Counted from the first letter of the stretch, positions 6,900 to 15,457 are shown. The stretch: 18,178 nucleotides of DNA from JBMZCV01 sp049613665 (GCA_049613665.1 JBMZCV010000106.1:1-18178); one strand, 5' to 3'. Numbers and translations are program-made. Notes: generated by a model not told the origin, from the sequence alone.

Positions 6900-7424
6900 T
6901 TAGCTTATTTTCTTATTTGCTTCTTTAAAACCTTTTATCATTTTTTGAATTGATTTTTTGATGCCGTGAGAAAGCGTATCTAAAAAATAGGCTTCGGTAA
7001 GTAGCTCAATTTCGCTGTATAATTCTTGGTGTTTTTGGGCTATCTGCAAAATGAGTTTCATGGCAGTATATCTCGTAGATGGTATTTTATCTAGTTTGCA
7101 CCAAATTTTAACGCAAATATCAAATAACAAGCCTTCTTGTTCTTCATTAAGTTGCATCATAAAAAGGATATTCATTAAAGTGCGTTGATGGCCGTCTTTT
7201 ACTACCGCTAGATGATGTATCATTTCAGAAATGTGCTTTTTAAGGCGGCTATCATTCTGCTTCATGCTTTTCGACAATAGCCATGCTGCCCTTGCCGAAT
7301 ACCGTTTTTCGTTGGATAAGGCTAATTGAATTAATGGCTCAAATTGCTCTGGATAAGATGCCATATATTCAAGCAGTTCATCTTTGAATGATTTTTCTAG
7401 GAGGTTTTTTAGTGGTGTTTTCAA
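6900..7424 (-). CDS. Alpha-helical (HEAT-like) repeat protein of unknown function
   Basis: Protein of 174 residues, predicted to be almost entirely helical. A helical segment with RYSARAAWLLS (about 41-51) and further amphipathic helix pairs resemble small HEAT/adenylosuccinate-lyase-like proteins annotated as hypothetical in Bacteroidota. No catalytic motif is seen. The start is a TTG at 7424; the only later in-frame choice near the N-terminus is ATG at 7364 (Met21), which would remove the first predicted helix. No upstream in-frame ATG exists before the stop at about 7515. It is the first gene of a two-gene unit: its TAA (6900-6902) is immediately followed by the ATG of the VanW-like gene. 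A scaffold or protein-binding role is an inference from the fold only. Confidence 0.8.
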   Translation of the reverse strand: MKTPLKNLLEKSFKDELLEYMASYPEQFEPLIQLALSNEKRYSARAAWLLSKSMKQNDSRLKKHISEMIHHLAVVKDGHQRTLMNILFMMQLNEEQEGLLFDICVKIWCKLDKIPSTRYTAMKLILQIAQKHQELYSEIELLTEAYFLDTLSHGIKKSIQKMIKGFKEANKKIS

Positions 7425-7474
7425 AGGGTTTTTGTTTGTTTTATCAGAAAAAACGGTAGTAAATAGGACAATTA

Positions 7475-7505
7475 GGTGGTAGGCATTTTCAAAATGCCTG
7501 CCACC
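7475..7505. repeat. 31-bp hairpin-forming palindrome
   Basis: GGTGGTAGGCATTTT (7475-7489) and AAAATGCCTGCCACC (7491-7505) are inverted repeats with one G-T pair and a centre at 7490. No T-run follows on either strand, so it is not a standard terminator. It lies about 50 bases upstream of the TTG start of the helical repeat gene. Confidence 0.6.
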
Positions 7506-7540
7506 ACATATATTTTAGAATGTTAGCATCTATGACCTTT

Positions 7541-7661
7541 TTTGTCATTACGAGCTTGCGAAGTAATCTACACTATGCCAAAACCGACGAAACGTCGTTT
7601 AACTTCATGCCTACCGCTTGTCATTCTGGACAACTTCGTCGTTTTGATTTGTTATGACAAA
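7541..7661. repeat. Palindromic dispersed-type intergenic element (GTCATTACGAG family)
   Basis: The ends are perfect 8-bp inverted repeats, TTTGTCAT (7541-7548) and ATGACAAA (7654-7661). Inside are nested dyads: ATTAC...GTAAT around GAGCTTGCGAA, and CGACGAAACGTCG. The opening resembles the GTCATTGCGAG...GAAGCAATC type of intergenic repeat found in many copies in several bacterial phyla, and a second TTGTCATTCTGG motif occurs inside. Its GC content is higher than that of its surroundings. I infer a non-autonomous dispersed repeat; only one copy is in this window. Confidence 0.55.
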
Positions 7662-7706
7662 TAATCGGTAGTTTTTTATTTGAAAAAAAATGCTAAGTTA
7701 GCAAAT

Positions 7707-8180
7707 TTATTTTAGCACTTCTTTCCATTTATCTGTCTCTGCAAATTCTTTTATTGCTTCATTTCTCTTTTCCAACAATCGTGTCATGTAATGTTTGAGA
7801 AACATTTTATCAGCAATTTTCCCCAAAATCCCTAAAGGAGATTCATAATCAAAAACATCTATCATCAAAGTTTGCCCTTGAATCTCTTCAAATATATGTT
7901 CGTGTTTGAAACGTTTGAAAATACCTTTTTCCATTTCATCAATAAAATAATCTGGCTTTTTGAAGGCTGTAATCTTGGAAGTTAATTGCTGATATATTCC
8001 AAAATGTTTGGCTCTCCAAGTTACAGATTGATTTTGCCCAATGAGTCCTGATGTAACGCCTGCAATTGCTTCTTCATTTGTCTGCTTAGTCGATATTTTA
8101 TGCAAATCAATGCTTCTCGACAAATCAAATACTATATCTTTAGCGGCTTTTATCTTTGTTGCAATTCTAATTATTGGCAT
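7707..8180 (-). CDS. SRPBCC (START-like) superfamily protein
   Basis: Protein of 157 residues with the pattern of the SRPBCC/polyketide-cyclase-like fold. It opens with a strand and the phrase AAKDIVFDLSRSIDLH, which is the usual first strand plus helix. A run of strands follows (about 45-120: SVTWRAKHFG, YFIDEMEKGIFKRFKHEH, LMIDVFDYESP), then a long C-terminal helix (about 125-157) that closes the ligand cavity. Such proteins bind hydrophobic ligands, but the ligand cannot be deduced here. There is no signal peptide, so it should be cytoplasmic. The ATG start at 8180 is the first residue of the conserved fold. A 41-bp element shared with the GNAT gene lies 45 bases upstream (8226-8266), suggesting common regulation or promoter duplication. 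Confidence 0.85.
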   Translation of the reverse strand: MPIIRIATKIKAAKDIVFDLSRSIDLHKISTKQTNEEAIAGVTSGLIGQNQSVTWRAKHFGIYQQLTSKITAFKKPDYFIDEMEKGIFKRFKHEHIFEEIQGQTLMIDVFDYESPLGILGKIADKMFLKHYMTRLLEKRNEAIKEFAETDKWKEVLK

Positions 8181-8225
8181 TTCGTTTGGCTTATCTTGAT
8201 TTATAGTTTGACTTTAATTAAAAAA

Positions 8226-8266
8226 AAAACATTTCATTCAAATATCCAAATCATAATTAAGCTTTT
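8226..8266. repeat. 41-bp direct repeat upstream of the SRPBCC gene (copy 1)
   Basis: 36 of 41 bases are identical, without gaps, to 8843-8883. It begins AAAACATTTCATTCAAATAT and ends AAGCTTTT. It lies 45 bases upstream of the ATG at 8180, essentially the same spacing as the second copy has to its gene. On the minus strand it carries a TTTG box, but no good TAnnTTTG box follows at the right distance. Confidence 0.8.
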
Positions 8267-8304
8267 GGTTCAAACGGCTACAATTATATATTTTAGGTTA
8301 GTAT

Positions 8305-8796
8305 TTATAATTTTTTAATCATTGTTATTGCAGTACCATTTTCTTCATAAAATTTATATCCATTTCGTTCATACAAAAATCTTGCAGGATTCTGTTTTGC
8401 AACACTTAATGAAATTTTACAAACACCACTTTGAATATATTTTAACTCAATTTGATGAAGCAATGTTGTTCCGATTCCTTTGTTTCTATATTTTTCTTTA
8501 ATTGCCATACTTATTTCTGGTATCTCATTATCTATATAGCCATACCCTTTATTCTCTATTTGAAATTTTCGTCCCCATATTGCTCCAATTAATTCATTTT
8601 CATGGAGTGCTAAAATCGCAATATCACCATTACTCTCATTCCAATTATTTATATATTTTCTGATTGTAGGCTCATTTAATATTGATTTTGAAAAACGGGG
8701 TTTTCCTACTGGTACAAACAGTGCTTCATACAACATTTCTTCTAAAAAGAAATGTTCTGTACTCTTAATTTGTCTGTATATTATCTGTTGTTTCAT
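8305..8796 (-). CDS. GNAT family N-acetyltransferase
   Basis: Predicted acetyl-CoA-dependent N-acetyltransferase, 163 residues from the ATG at 8796. Motif A is clear: strand ISMAIKEKYRNKGIGTTLL (95-113), with R-N-K-G-I-G (104-109) as the pyrophosphate-binding loop, followed by a helix. The motif B region is NPARFLYERNGYKFYEENG (136-154), typical of the family. The substrate is unknown. An in-frame TTG seven codons upstream (8817) is possible. The ATG is preferred because it places the shared 41-bp element 46 bases upstream, matching its 45-base distance at the SRPBCC gene. A candidate promoter lies at 8836-8867. The gene is flanked by intergenic spacers and is probably monocistronic. Confidence 0.9.
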   Translation of the reverse strand: MKQQIIYRQIKSTEHFFLEEMLYEALFVPVGKPRFSKSILNEPTIRKYINNWNESNGDIAILALHENELIGAIWGRKFQIENKGYGYIDNEIPEISMAIKEKYRNKGIGTTLLHQIELKYIQSGVCKISLSVAKQNPARFLYERNGYKFYEENGTAITMIKKL

Positions 8797-8835
8797 TTTT
8801 TTTATAGCTAGTTTCAAATTTCAAAATAACTACTA

Positions 8836-8867
8836 CAATAATAAAACATTCCATTCAAATAACCAAA
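8836..8867 (-). promoter_or_regulatory. Candidate Bacteroidota-type promoter of the GNAT gene
   Basis: On the minus strand a TTTG box (8867-8864) is followed after 20 bases by TATTATTG (8843-8836), one mismatch from the TAnnTTTG consensus. The TTTG box is inside the shared 41-bp element; the second box is just outside it. Transcription would start about 30 bases before the ATG at 8796. Confidence 0.4.
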
Positions 8868-8883
8868 CTATAATCAAGCTTTT
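8843..8883. repeat. 41-bp direct repeat upstream of the GNAT gene (copy 2)
   Basis: Second copy of the element at 8226-8266, 36 of 41 bases identical and ungapped. It begins AAAACATTCCATTCAAATAA and ends AAGCTTTT. It lies 46 bases upstream of the ATG at 8796 and in the same orientation to its gene as copy 1. Confidence 0.8.
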
Positions 8884-8888
8884 CCCAC

Positions 8889-8921
8889 ATAAAAAAAAGA
8901 CGTAGCAATAATGCTACGTCT
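8889..8921 (-). terminator. Rho-independent terminator of the alpha-2-macroglobulin gene
   Basis: A perfect 10-bp stem, AGACGTAGCA (8898-8907) with TGCTACGTCT (8912-8921), has a 4-base loop. On the minus strand it is followed immediately by eight T residues (complement of 8891-8898). It lies 35 bases beyond the stop codon at 8956. The plus strand also has a T-run after the stem (TCTACATTTTTTT), so it may work in both directions. Similar GACGTAGC hairpins occur as dispersed repeats in some genomes. Confidence 0.85.
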
Positions 8922-8955
8922 CTACATTTTTTTGTTATAAAATTACATTCCAAAT

Positions 8956-11900
8956 CTATTTTTTCATCGTCACTTCTACCGTTCCGCCGCCGTGATACGA
9001 ATGATATTCACCGTTATACATGGCATCGGCACTAGCTGGCCCCATCTGAAAACGGCCTGGCGTTACGGCACGCACCATATAATAAAAATCTTTGGCTTTT
9101 GCGGTAGCCGTCGTGAACAAATGCACTCTGTCGTCTCTGAAATCTTGATGCTCTGGCAAGCTACTATCTTTTATCCATTCCATTTCTGGCAGCTCGCTGA
9201 TGCGTGGATTTTCGATTTCTAAGCCAGCAGGCAAAATGTCGGACACTACCACATTTGGCACACTCGCTTCGGTGCTTTGCAAAGAGAGTTTCACGACTAT
9301 CAAATCATTTTGCTCAAATTTTGGTGTGCTTACCACACGGCCATATCTATCGTAAAAAGTACGTCTTACTTTCAAGAAATTGTCTTTCTGCTCATAGCTG
9401 CCGTCTGCTGTCAGTCCTTCTATATCCCAAAAATAGTACAAATTACCTTTGTTTCCGCTAGTTGTTATTTTTAAGTCATCGCCCCATTCTTCGCCATACA
9501 AAACCGTCAAATCATCGCCAGAAAATGTGCCAATTTTTCTGCCTTTGCTCGAAATAGTGGCAGTAGCATCGCTGTCAGCAGACATTTTCGCAATTTTGCC
9601 CATCGCCAAGAAAGTAAACACACGTTCTTGCGTATTGAGCCATCGTTTTTTCTTGTAATCGTTGATAAGGTGCTTCGTCAAAATACCAATTTGTGGGTGA
9701 TTTGGGTCTGCTTCTAGCAAGCCATTTAAGGCAATTGCTCTGTCACGAATAGGCGAATAGAAACTGCCAGCAAATTGTGGTTTAGACATTTCATCGCCAA
9801 AAGATACTGGCAAAGTAGCCGTAAATTTCGCTTTGTCACCAGCTATCGCAAAGGCAGAAGCCAATAAATAGCGACTATCCATACTCAATTTGTTCAGGTT
9901 CGATTTGTAGTAATTCATAGTCGCAACATTCGGCTCTTGTGCCAAAGCCAAGACATATAAAGCATAAGCAATATCCTTACAGGCAATTTTTCGAGTCTGA
10001 TATTTTCCACTTTCATAATAATGATAATCACATTCCGACTTTTTGTTAGCAGTTCGCTTCGCAAAATTAAGGAGTTTTGTTTTTGCTTTTTCATTGACGG
10101 CAAAACCAGCTTTTTCGGCTTCTAAAAAGAAATGTGCGGCAAAAATAGTTCCCCAATTATTCGCTTTTGAATTGCCAGACCAATATGGCATGCCTCCATT
10201 TGCCAACTGCATACCTTCTAGTTTTTTGATGGCTGCTTCTACATTATAATTCGGATTATTTGCATTTTGCATCGTTGCTGTTCTTTGATTTGTGCCAATG
10301 GCTTGCATCATATCATAGACATACAATTGTGGAAAAGCTTTCGAAATTGTTTGCTCCACACAGCCATGCGGATAGCCCACCAAATATTCCAAATCTTGTG
10401 CAAATTCTATCAAAGGCGAGCGACTCACAAGCAATTTGCCATCCATACTAGCTTTCACAAACTTGTTGTTGAGCGAAATAGTTTCCGTTTTTCCTACTGC
10501 TACACTTCCTGAGCCACTTGTTTTTTGCAAAGAACCTGCTGGCCGCACAGGCAATTCGGTTTCATTTTCAAATGTTTCGCTCAAAGCATTAACCGTAACA
10601 TTGACTTTTCCATTTCCAAACGCATTTTTCGCCACTACTTTAAACTCTATTCTGTTTTCGCTATTGGCATTTAGGGTTGCTGTTTCTTGGCCATTTCCTA
10701 CAAGACTAAGCGGGCCAGATGCTGAAATTTTGACATTGGCAGAGGCTTGTTTTTCGGTTGTATTGCTCAAAGTGACAGGCATAATAATGGTGTCGTTTGG
10801 ACTAAGAAAACGAGGCAAACTAGCACTTATCACAACAGGGTCGGCTATTTTCATATTCGTTTCTGCTGTGCCAAAACTTTGGTCTTTGTAAGCCACGGCC
10901 ATCACTCGCAAATCGCCCGAAAACTGTGGAATATCTATTTCATAATCTACTTTTCCTCTCGAATCGCTCTCTAAAATACCACTCCACAAACTCACAAGTT
11001 TCACTCTTTTATTTTCTACTGGATTGACTCTTTTGCCCAAATCAAAACCATCGCCACCAGAAAGCATTTCCGAACCTACTACTTCTGGAAAAAGGTAAGG
11101 GTACAAATCGTGTGAATTGACGGCCAAAGCTCTTTTTTGGTAGAAAAAATCATATGGACGTGGCGTTTTGTAGTCTTTTATTTGCAAAATGCCTTCATCA
11201 ACGACTGCTACCGTGACTTTTGTGTTCGGATTGGTTTCTATCATTATTCTTTGCTTACTTTTAGAGCGAGACTTTTCGTTTGCCACAATCTTAATCGGTA
11301 TTTCGTGATTCGCTTTTTTCGCCATCATTGGAGCATAGCCATGTGCTACCGTCAAAGGCACATTGAGTTCACGCATAGGCCGTATCAAAGTAGCAGAAAC
11401 AAAGACATTTGGAATATGCTCATCAAGTATCGGAATAGACACTTCTGCGGCTTTTTTGTCGGTGTTGAGATACATATAACGCAATACATTTTCACGCTCT
11501 AGCGTCACGAGCATACGGCCTTCAAATGGTGTTTTGAATAAAATATTTGCCGTTTCTCCCACTTCGTATTCTTCTTTATCGAAAGAAATATCTATTTTTC
11601 CTTCTTGATTTACTTCAAAAGAGGTAGATTCGGTGTCGCCATAGCGATAAGCATAAAATTTTCGGCTGACATAAGACTTGCTATCTGTGCCGCTAATTCT
11701 TATTTCATATTCGCCAGAGCGTGAAGGCATAAATTGATAATAAGAATCATTGCTGCTTATTTTGATAGTCTTTTGCTCTTCAATAATTTCCTCTTTTTGC
11801 GAGCGATAGCGATAGCGGCCATTTCTATTGCCACCTTCCAAAACAGTACGCCATTCGTATCTAATAATTTTCAAATCTGCTTTTACGCCATCTAATACCT

Positions 11901-14391
11901 TTTCATTTTTATCAACTGCTACCAATGGTATTTTCATGTTTTTTCGTGTGCCAACATAAGAATCAGTATAGCCAACGCCATAAAAAATATCTTGTGTATA
12001 AACATCAAAAGTTTTGATACGATTGACAGGCCGACCAGATTCGTCAAAAACAGTAGCATAAAACTTGCCTTTCACAAAACCCATGTCCTCATATTGTTTC
12101 AAAATATCGAAAGTTGTTTCAAATTGGCCATTTTCGTCTGTTTTGCCTTCTTGTTTCGCTTTCGCAAATTCTTTTTTCTGCTTCACATCAAACCTAAAAC
12201 TTGGAAAATCTTTTGGCAAAAATGGCTGTCGTTTCAATGACATTTCTACCTCGTAATTTCTATTTTGAGCAGGCGGCCCAAATAAATTAGTGGCTTTTCC
12301 ATTCAATACAATTTTTTCGCCTACTCCCATTTCCTTTTTATTTGGCTCAATTTCTACCTTAATTCTATCTGGCATAAATTCTTCTACACCGATAGGTTTC
12401 GAGTTGAGCAACACATCATTTGCCGTATAAACCTCTATCATATATGTTCCTGTAACTGTACCAGCAGGCAAGTCAAAGCTTGTTTCGGCAGCACCTTGCT
12501 CATCTAGCGTTTTGCGAACCGTTTTATACTCTTTTCCATTTGGCAACAAAAGACTAATTTTCACAGGCACATCTTTTGGCGTTTTCCAATTGGTATTTCT
12601 CACAATTGTACTTACATACATTTTCTCATTTGGCCGATACAAATCTCTATCGCCATAAATAAAAGCCTGATAATCGGAATCAGAAGTGTGTAAACCGCCC
12701 ACATCGAAACGAGAAGTATTGATATTGGTTTTGTTGAAAGGCAAATAGTTGAAGTCACCATTTTTTTCGGCTGTAATCATACTAATATCAAAGTCAGGAA
12801 AAGTCTCTTTTATATTGTCTAAAACCGCAACTCCATTTGTGTTAGTTACCAATTGTTTTATGTTCTGATTCGTGCGACTTATCAATGAAACCTTCACGCT
12901 AGGCAATGCCTTGGCCGTACTGATAGTATTCGTAAAAATATGAATTTGATTTTCGTTTTGTTTCACTATCAAACCAATGTCGGAATACGAAAAAGTTTTG
13001 GAAGCTGTCAAATAGTTTTTGTCTGCTGCATCAACTTTCACCACATACATGCCTTCAAAATCTGGCAATTTATCGTTGAAATCTATGTTTAGCAAATGTA
13101 CTTTACCTACTTTTTCCAAATCTTTGGTCATATAACTTGTTTCGTCAATGGCTTTTCCAAAATTTTTAGTATCGAAATAGTGATAATTTGCATAATCCCA
13201 ATAATCTCCTGCTTCATTATAATGGTTACTCCAACCATATTTCTGACCATTTTTCAAAAAATTCATGATATTATTGTTGAAAATTTTGTAAGTAGTCACT
13301 TTTATTTCTGGCACATTTACAATTTTTACCGCTATATTGTTATGTCCTTTTGGCGTAAGATAATTTGCACTTGTATTCACAAATTTAATACTCGGTTCTA
13401 GGTTTCCAAAAGCAATTTGCTGTTTAAAATCTGCATTTAGTTTACCTTTGAAAATACCTGTTAGGCGTTTAGCAATTTTCAACTCATACAGAGCGGCTGC
13501 ATCAAAAGCGGCACTCACTAGCGTAAAACCATTGACACTTTGCTCAATTTCAAAAGGCACATTTGGGTTAATACTAACCAATTCCTTCAAATTTGAGCTA
13601 TTGATTTGCTGCGAACTTGCCACCGTAATGCGTCCTTCTGAGCCATCGTGTTGTGCCTCCACGCCATCGATTCGCAAGTTGCTAGGCGAGTCTAAAGTCG
13701 TTTCTATGCTAATATCATCTTTGCTTGTCCAATTGCTATTCAATACATTGACACCTGCACCAAACGAAAACTGCATTGGCAAATCATTGTTATTGATGTC
13801 GGTATAATCTATTTCGAGTTGCAAATTATCGGTATTGTTGAGGCTCATAATCTCATACTTCAAATTATTTCCATCAAGTGTTACTTTCAATTTATCAGCA
13901 ACTGTTTTTGGGTCAATCGTATTGTTGAGTTGCAAACTTGCACCAATAGCAGTTTTGTTTTTATCGGCAGCCGACAATTTCCAAAAAGCTTTGGCATTTT
14001 CTAATTTTAAATAAGGGGTATGAAAATTGAAATTTGTATTTTTCCCCAAAGACAAACCATCAGATATTTGAGCCACTTTTGCAGTAATTTGGCCTTTAAA
14101 ATCGGTGCTTGGCGGAAAAGCTTGAGCAGGCGAAAACACGAGTTCAGTAGCAGATTTCCATTGAAATTTTCCCTTAATAGGTGGCGTAAACTGTATAAAC
14201 TGTGTCGTATCCCACTTTCCAAACCACGCATCTTCGGCAACATCTTGTGAAAAAACGATAGAAAGATTTGTTTTTCGGTTGATTTCGTCTTCAAAATTTT
14301 TGGACGAAATGTTGATTTTTGTTTTGTCATCGTTGCAAGCCGCAAAAACAACTAGCACTAAGACAAACAAAGTTAGGAGTATTTTTTTCAT
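8956..14391 (-). CDS. Bacterial alpha-2-macroglobulin family lipoprotein with thioester
   Basis: Very large envelope lipoprotein, 1811 residues (E. coli YfhM is about 1650), thought to trap attacking proteases through a covalent thioester. The signal peptide ends in the lipobox VFAAC (Cys19). The order is N-terminal bacterial MG/Ig-like domains, an MG2-type domain around FIYGDRDLYRPNEKMYVS (about 579-655), the A2M core beginning WSGILESDSRGKVDYEI (about 1135 onward), the thioester YPHGCVEQ with Cys1344 and Gln1347, the helical thioester domain to about 1600, and a C-terminal MG10-like domain ending near SYHGGGTVEVTMKK. The reactive motif is intact. The start is fixed by the signal peptide. 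The penicillin-binding protein 1C gene (pbpC) that often accompanies this family elsewhere is not adjacent. It is divergent from a TetR gene and has its own terminator. Confidence 0.95.
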   Translation of the reverse strand: MKKILLTLFVLVLVVFAACNDDKTKINISSKNFEDEINRKTNLSIVFSQDVAEDAWFGKWDTTQFIQFTPPIKGKFQWKSATELVFSPAQAFPPSTDFKGQITAKVAQISDGLSLGKNTNFNFHTPYLKLENAKAFWKLSAADKNKTAIGASLQLNNTIDPKTVADKLKVTLDGNNLKYEIMSLNNTDNLQLEIDYTDINNNDLPMQFSFGAGVNVLNSNWTSKDDISIETTLDSPSNLRIDGVEAQHDGSEGRITVASSQQINSSNLKELVSINPNVPFEIEQSVNGFTLVSAAFDAAALYELKIAKRLTGIFKGKLNADFKQQIAFGNLEPSIKFVNTSANYLTPKGHNNIAVKIVNVPEIKVTTYKIFNNNIMNFLKNGQKYGWSNHYNEAGDYWDYANYHYFDTKNFGKAIDETSYMTKDLEKVGKVHLLNIDFNDKLPDFEGMYVVKVDAADKNYLTASKTFSYSDIGLIVKQNENQIHIFTNTISTAKALPSVKVSLISRTNQNIKQLVTNTNGVAVLDNIKETFPDFDISMITAEKNGDFNYLPFNKTNINTSRFDVGGLHTSDSDYQAFIYGDRDLYRPNEKMYVSTIVRNTNWKTPKDVPVKISLLLPNGKEYKTVRKTLDEQGAAETSFDLPAGTVTGTYMIEVYTANDVLLNSKPIGVEEFMPDRIKVEIEPNKKEMGVGEKIVLNGKATNLFGPPAQNRNYEVEMSLKRQPFLPKDFPSFRFDVKQKKEFAKAKQEGKTDENGQFETTFDILKQYEDMGFVKGKFYATVFDESGRPVNRIKTFDVYTQDIFYGVGYTDSYVGTRKNMKIPLVAVDKNEKVLDGVKADLKIIRYEWRTVLEGGNRNGRYRYRSQKEEIIEEQKTIKISSNDSYYQFMPSRSGEYEIRISGTDSKSYVSRKFYAYRYGDTESTSFEVNQEGKIDISFDKEEYEVGETANILFKTPFEGRMLVTLERENVLRYMYLNTDKKAAEVSIPILDEHIPNVFVSATLIRPMRELNVPLTVAHGYAPMMAKKANHEIPIKIVANEKSRSKSKQRIMIETNPNTKVTVAVVDEGILQIKDYKTPRPYDFFYQKRALAVNSHDLYPYLFPEVVGSEMLSGGDGFDLGKRVNPVENKRVKLVSLWSGILESDSRGKVDYEIDIPQFSGDLRVMAVAYKDQSFGTAETNMKIADPVVISASLPRFLSPNDTIIMPVTLSNTTEKQASANVKISASGPLSLVGNGQETATLNANSENRIEFKVVAKNAFGNGKVNVTVNALSETFENETELPVRPAGSLQKTSGSGSVAVGKTETISLNNKFVKASMDGKLLVSRSPLIEFAQDLEYLVGYPHGCVEQTISKAFPQLYVYDMMQAIGTNQRTATMQNANNPNYNVEAAIKKLEGMQLANGGMPYWSGNSKANNWGTIFAAHFFLEAEKAGFAVNEKAKTKLLNFAKRTANKKSECDYHYYESGKYQTRKIACKDIAYALYVLALAQEPNVATMNYYKSNLNKLSMDSRYLLASAFAIAGDKAKFTATLPVSFGDEMSKPQFAGSFYSPIRDRAIALNGLLEADPNHPQIGILTKHLINDYKKKRWLNTQERVFTFLAMGKIAKMSADSDATATISSKGRKIGTFSGDDLTVLYGEEWGDDLKITTSGNKGNLYYFWDIEGLTADGSYEQKDNFLKVRRTFYDRYGRVVSTPKFEQNDLIVVKLSLQSTEASVPNVVVSDILPAGLEIENPRISELPEMEWIKDSSLPEHQDFRDDRVHLFTTATAKAKDFYYMVRAVTPGRFQMGPASADAMYNGEYHSYHGGGTVEVTMKK

Positions 14392-14627
14392 GTGAAAGTT
14401 TTTATATTAAAATTTGTGATAGATGTTTAAAAAGTGACTTTTTATTTCTATTTTTTCATTTGTAGAGAAGTGAATATAACGAAAAAAAATGATAATTCAA
14501 TTTTTAAAAGCCATTTAAATTTTGTACTACGTTCTTTTGCTCTTTTTAGTTCCAACAAAAAACGACTAAATCTGTTTTTAAAGCATTTTTTTTTAGCTCT
14601 CTGATTTTTTTCAAGAAACAATAAAAC

Positions 14628-14733
14628 TAAGTACCAAACACTAAATTAGGATAGCCTATTTGCTTTACTAACACATTGAGAATGAGCGTGTTAGATTACA
14701 CAAATAAATTGTTTGTTTTTAATACTTTATTAA
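14628..14733. repeat. Dispersed near-palindromic element (copy 3)
   Basis: The left half is well conserved: TAAGTACCAAACACTAAATT (from 14628), then ATAGCCTATTT and CTAACAC (14668-14674). The inner stem partner GTGTTAG is at 14688-14694, so the dyad centre is 14681. The loop sequence ATTGAGAATGAGC resembles those of copies 1 and 2. The right half is decayed but keeps an ACTTTATTA end. It lies 35 bases upstream of the tetR promoter boxes. Confidence 0.65.
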
Positions 14734-14768
14734 AAAATTAAATTATATATTTTTCATAGGCTAGTTTT

Positions 14769-14798
14769 TTTGTAGCCAAATAAAAATGTGTATCTTTA
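14769..14798 (+). promoter_or_regulatory. Bacteroidota-type promoter of the tetR gene
   Basis: TTTG (14769-14772) is followed after 18 bases by TATCTTTA (14791-14798), which matches TAnnTTTG except for the last base. The spacing is near the 19-base norm of the primary sigma factor of Bacteroidota. Transcription would begin about 20 bases before the ATG at 14825. Confidence 0.6.
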
Positions 14799-14824
14799 TT
14801 GCTTAAAAATTTGCGAGTTTTTTT

Positions 14825-15457
14825 ATGAAAACAAAAGATAAAATTTTAGCGATTGCCCTGCGATTATTCAATGAACGAGGAATTAGCAATGTGTCTAGCC
14901 GCACAATAAGCGAAGAAATGAAGATTAGCTATGGCAATTTGTGCTATCACTATGCCCGAAAAGACGATATTATTTTGGCTTTGTATGTGAATATGAAAGC
15001 AGAAATGAATGAGAAGCTAGAAAATATGAAGCAAGAAATTTTTAGGTTCGACTTTATGGTGGTGAGCCTAAAACAATTGATGGAAGTGTATTATAAGTAT
15101 CGCTTTGTGTATTTGGGTATGACGAAGGTGACACGAGAATTTGAGCCTATCAGAGAACACGCCAAAAACCTGTTTGAGCAAAATAGAATGGTGCTGCGAA
15201 GTATGGCGGTGTTTTTGACGGAAGGCGGTTTTTGGCGATACGAAAATGTGAAGGGACACAACGATATGCTTATTCACAATCTGCTGCTGATTCTGAATGC
15301 TTGGATTGCCGACTCGGAGCTTTTTTATGAGGGCAAAGAGGAAGATAAAATAGATTATTATCTCGAAATGCTTTATACCTGTATTCGTGGCTCGCTGACG
15401 AAAAAGGGTTTAGAAGCTTTTAATTTGGTGTATAAGGATAAGAAAATGAGTTTTTAG
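14825..15457 (+). CDS. TetR/AcrR family transcriptional regulator
   Basis: One-component DNA-binding regulator, 210 residues, normal for the family. The N-terminal TetR domain is clear: the first helix contains ILAIALRLFNERGISNVSSR (7-26) and the recognition part is TISEEMKISYGNLCYHYARK (27-46), where the Y-G-N-L-C-Y-H-Y turn is typical. The remainder is a helical ligand-binding domain without a recognisable subfamily signature. It is the only plus-strand gene and lies divergent to the alpha-2-macroglobulin gene, so local control of that gene and of itself is possible but not shown; no operator shared only by these two genes was identified. It converges on pckA across a bidirectional terminator. 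Confidence 0.93.
   Translation: MKTKDKILAIALRLFNERGISNVSSRTISEEMKISYGNLCYHYARKDDIILALYVNMKAEMNEKLENMKQEIFRFDFMVVSLKQLMEVYYKYRFVYLGMTKVTREFEPIREHAKNLFEQNRMVLRSMAVFLTEGGFWRYENVKGHNDMLIHNLLLILNAWIADSELFYEGKEEDKIDYYLEMLYTCIRGSLTKKGLEAFNLVYKDKKMSF

Larger units (their letters stand above)
14392..14824. other. Divergent intergenic region between the alpha-2-macroglobulin and tetR genes
   Basis: 433 bases with start codons pointing outward on both sides. It holds a copy of the palindromic element (14628-14733) and the tetR promoter (14769-14798). I could not identify a clear promoter for the alpha-2-macroglobulin gene. No small ORF here has coding character. Confidence 0.6.
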
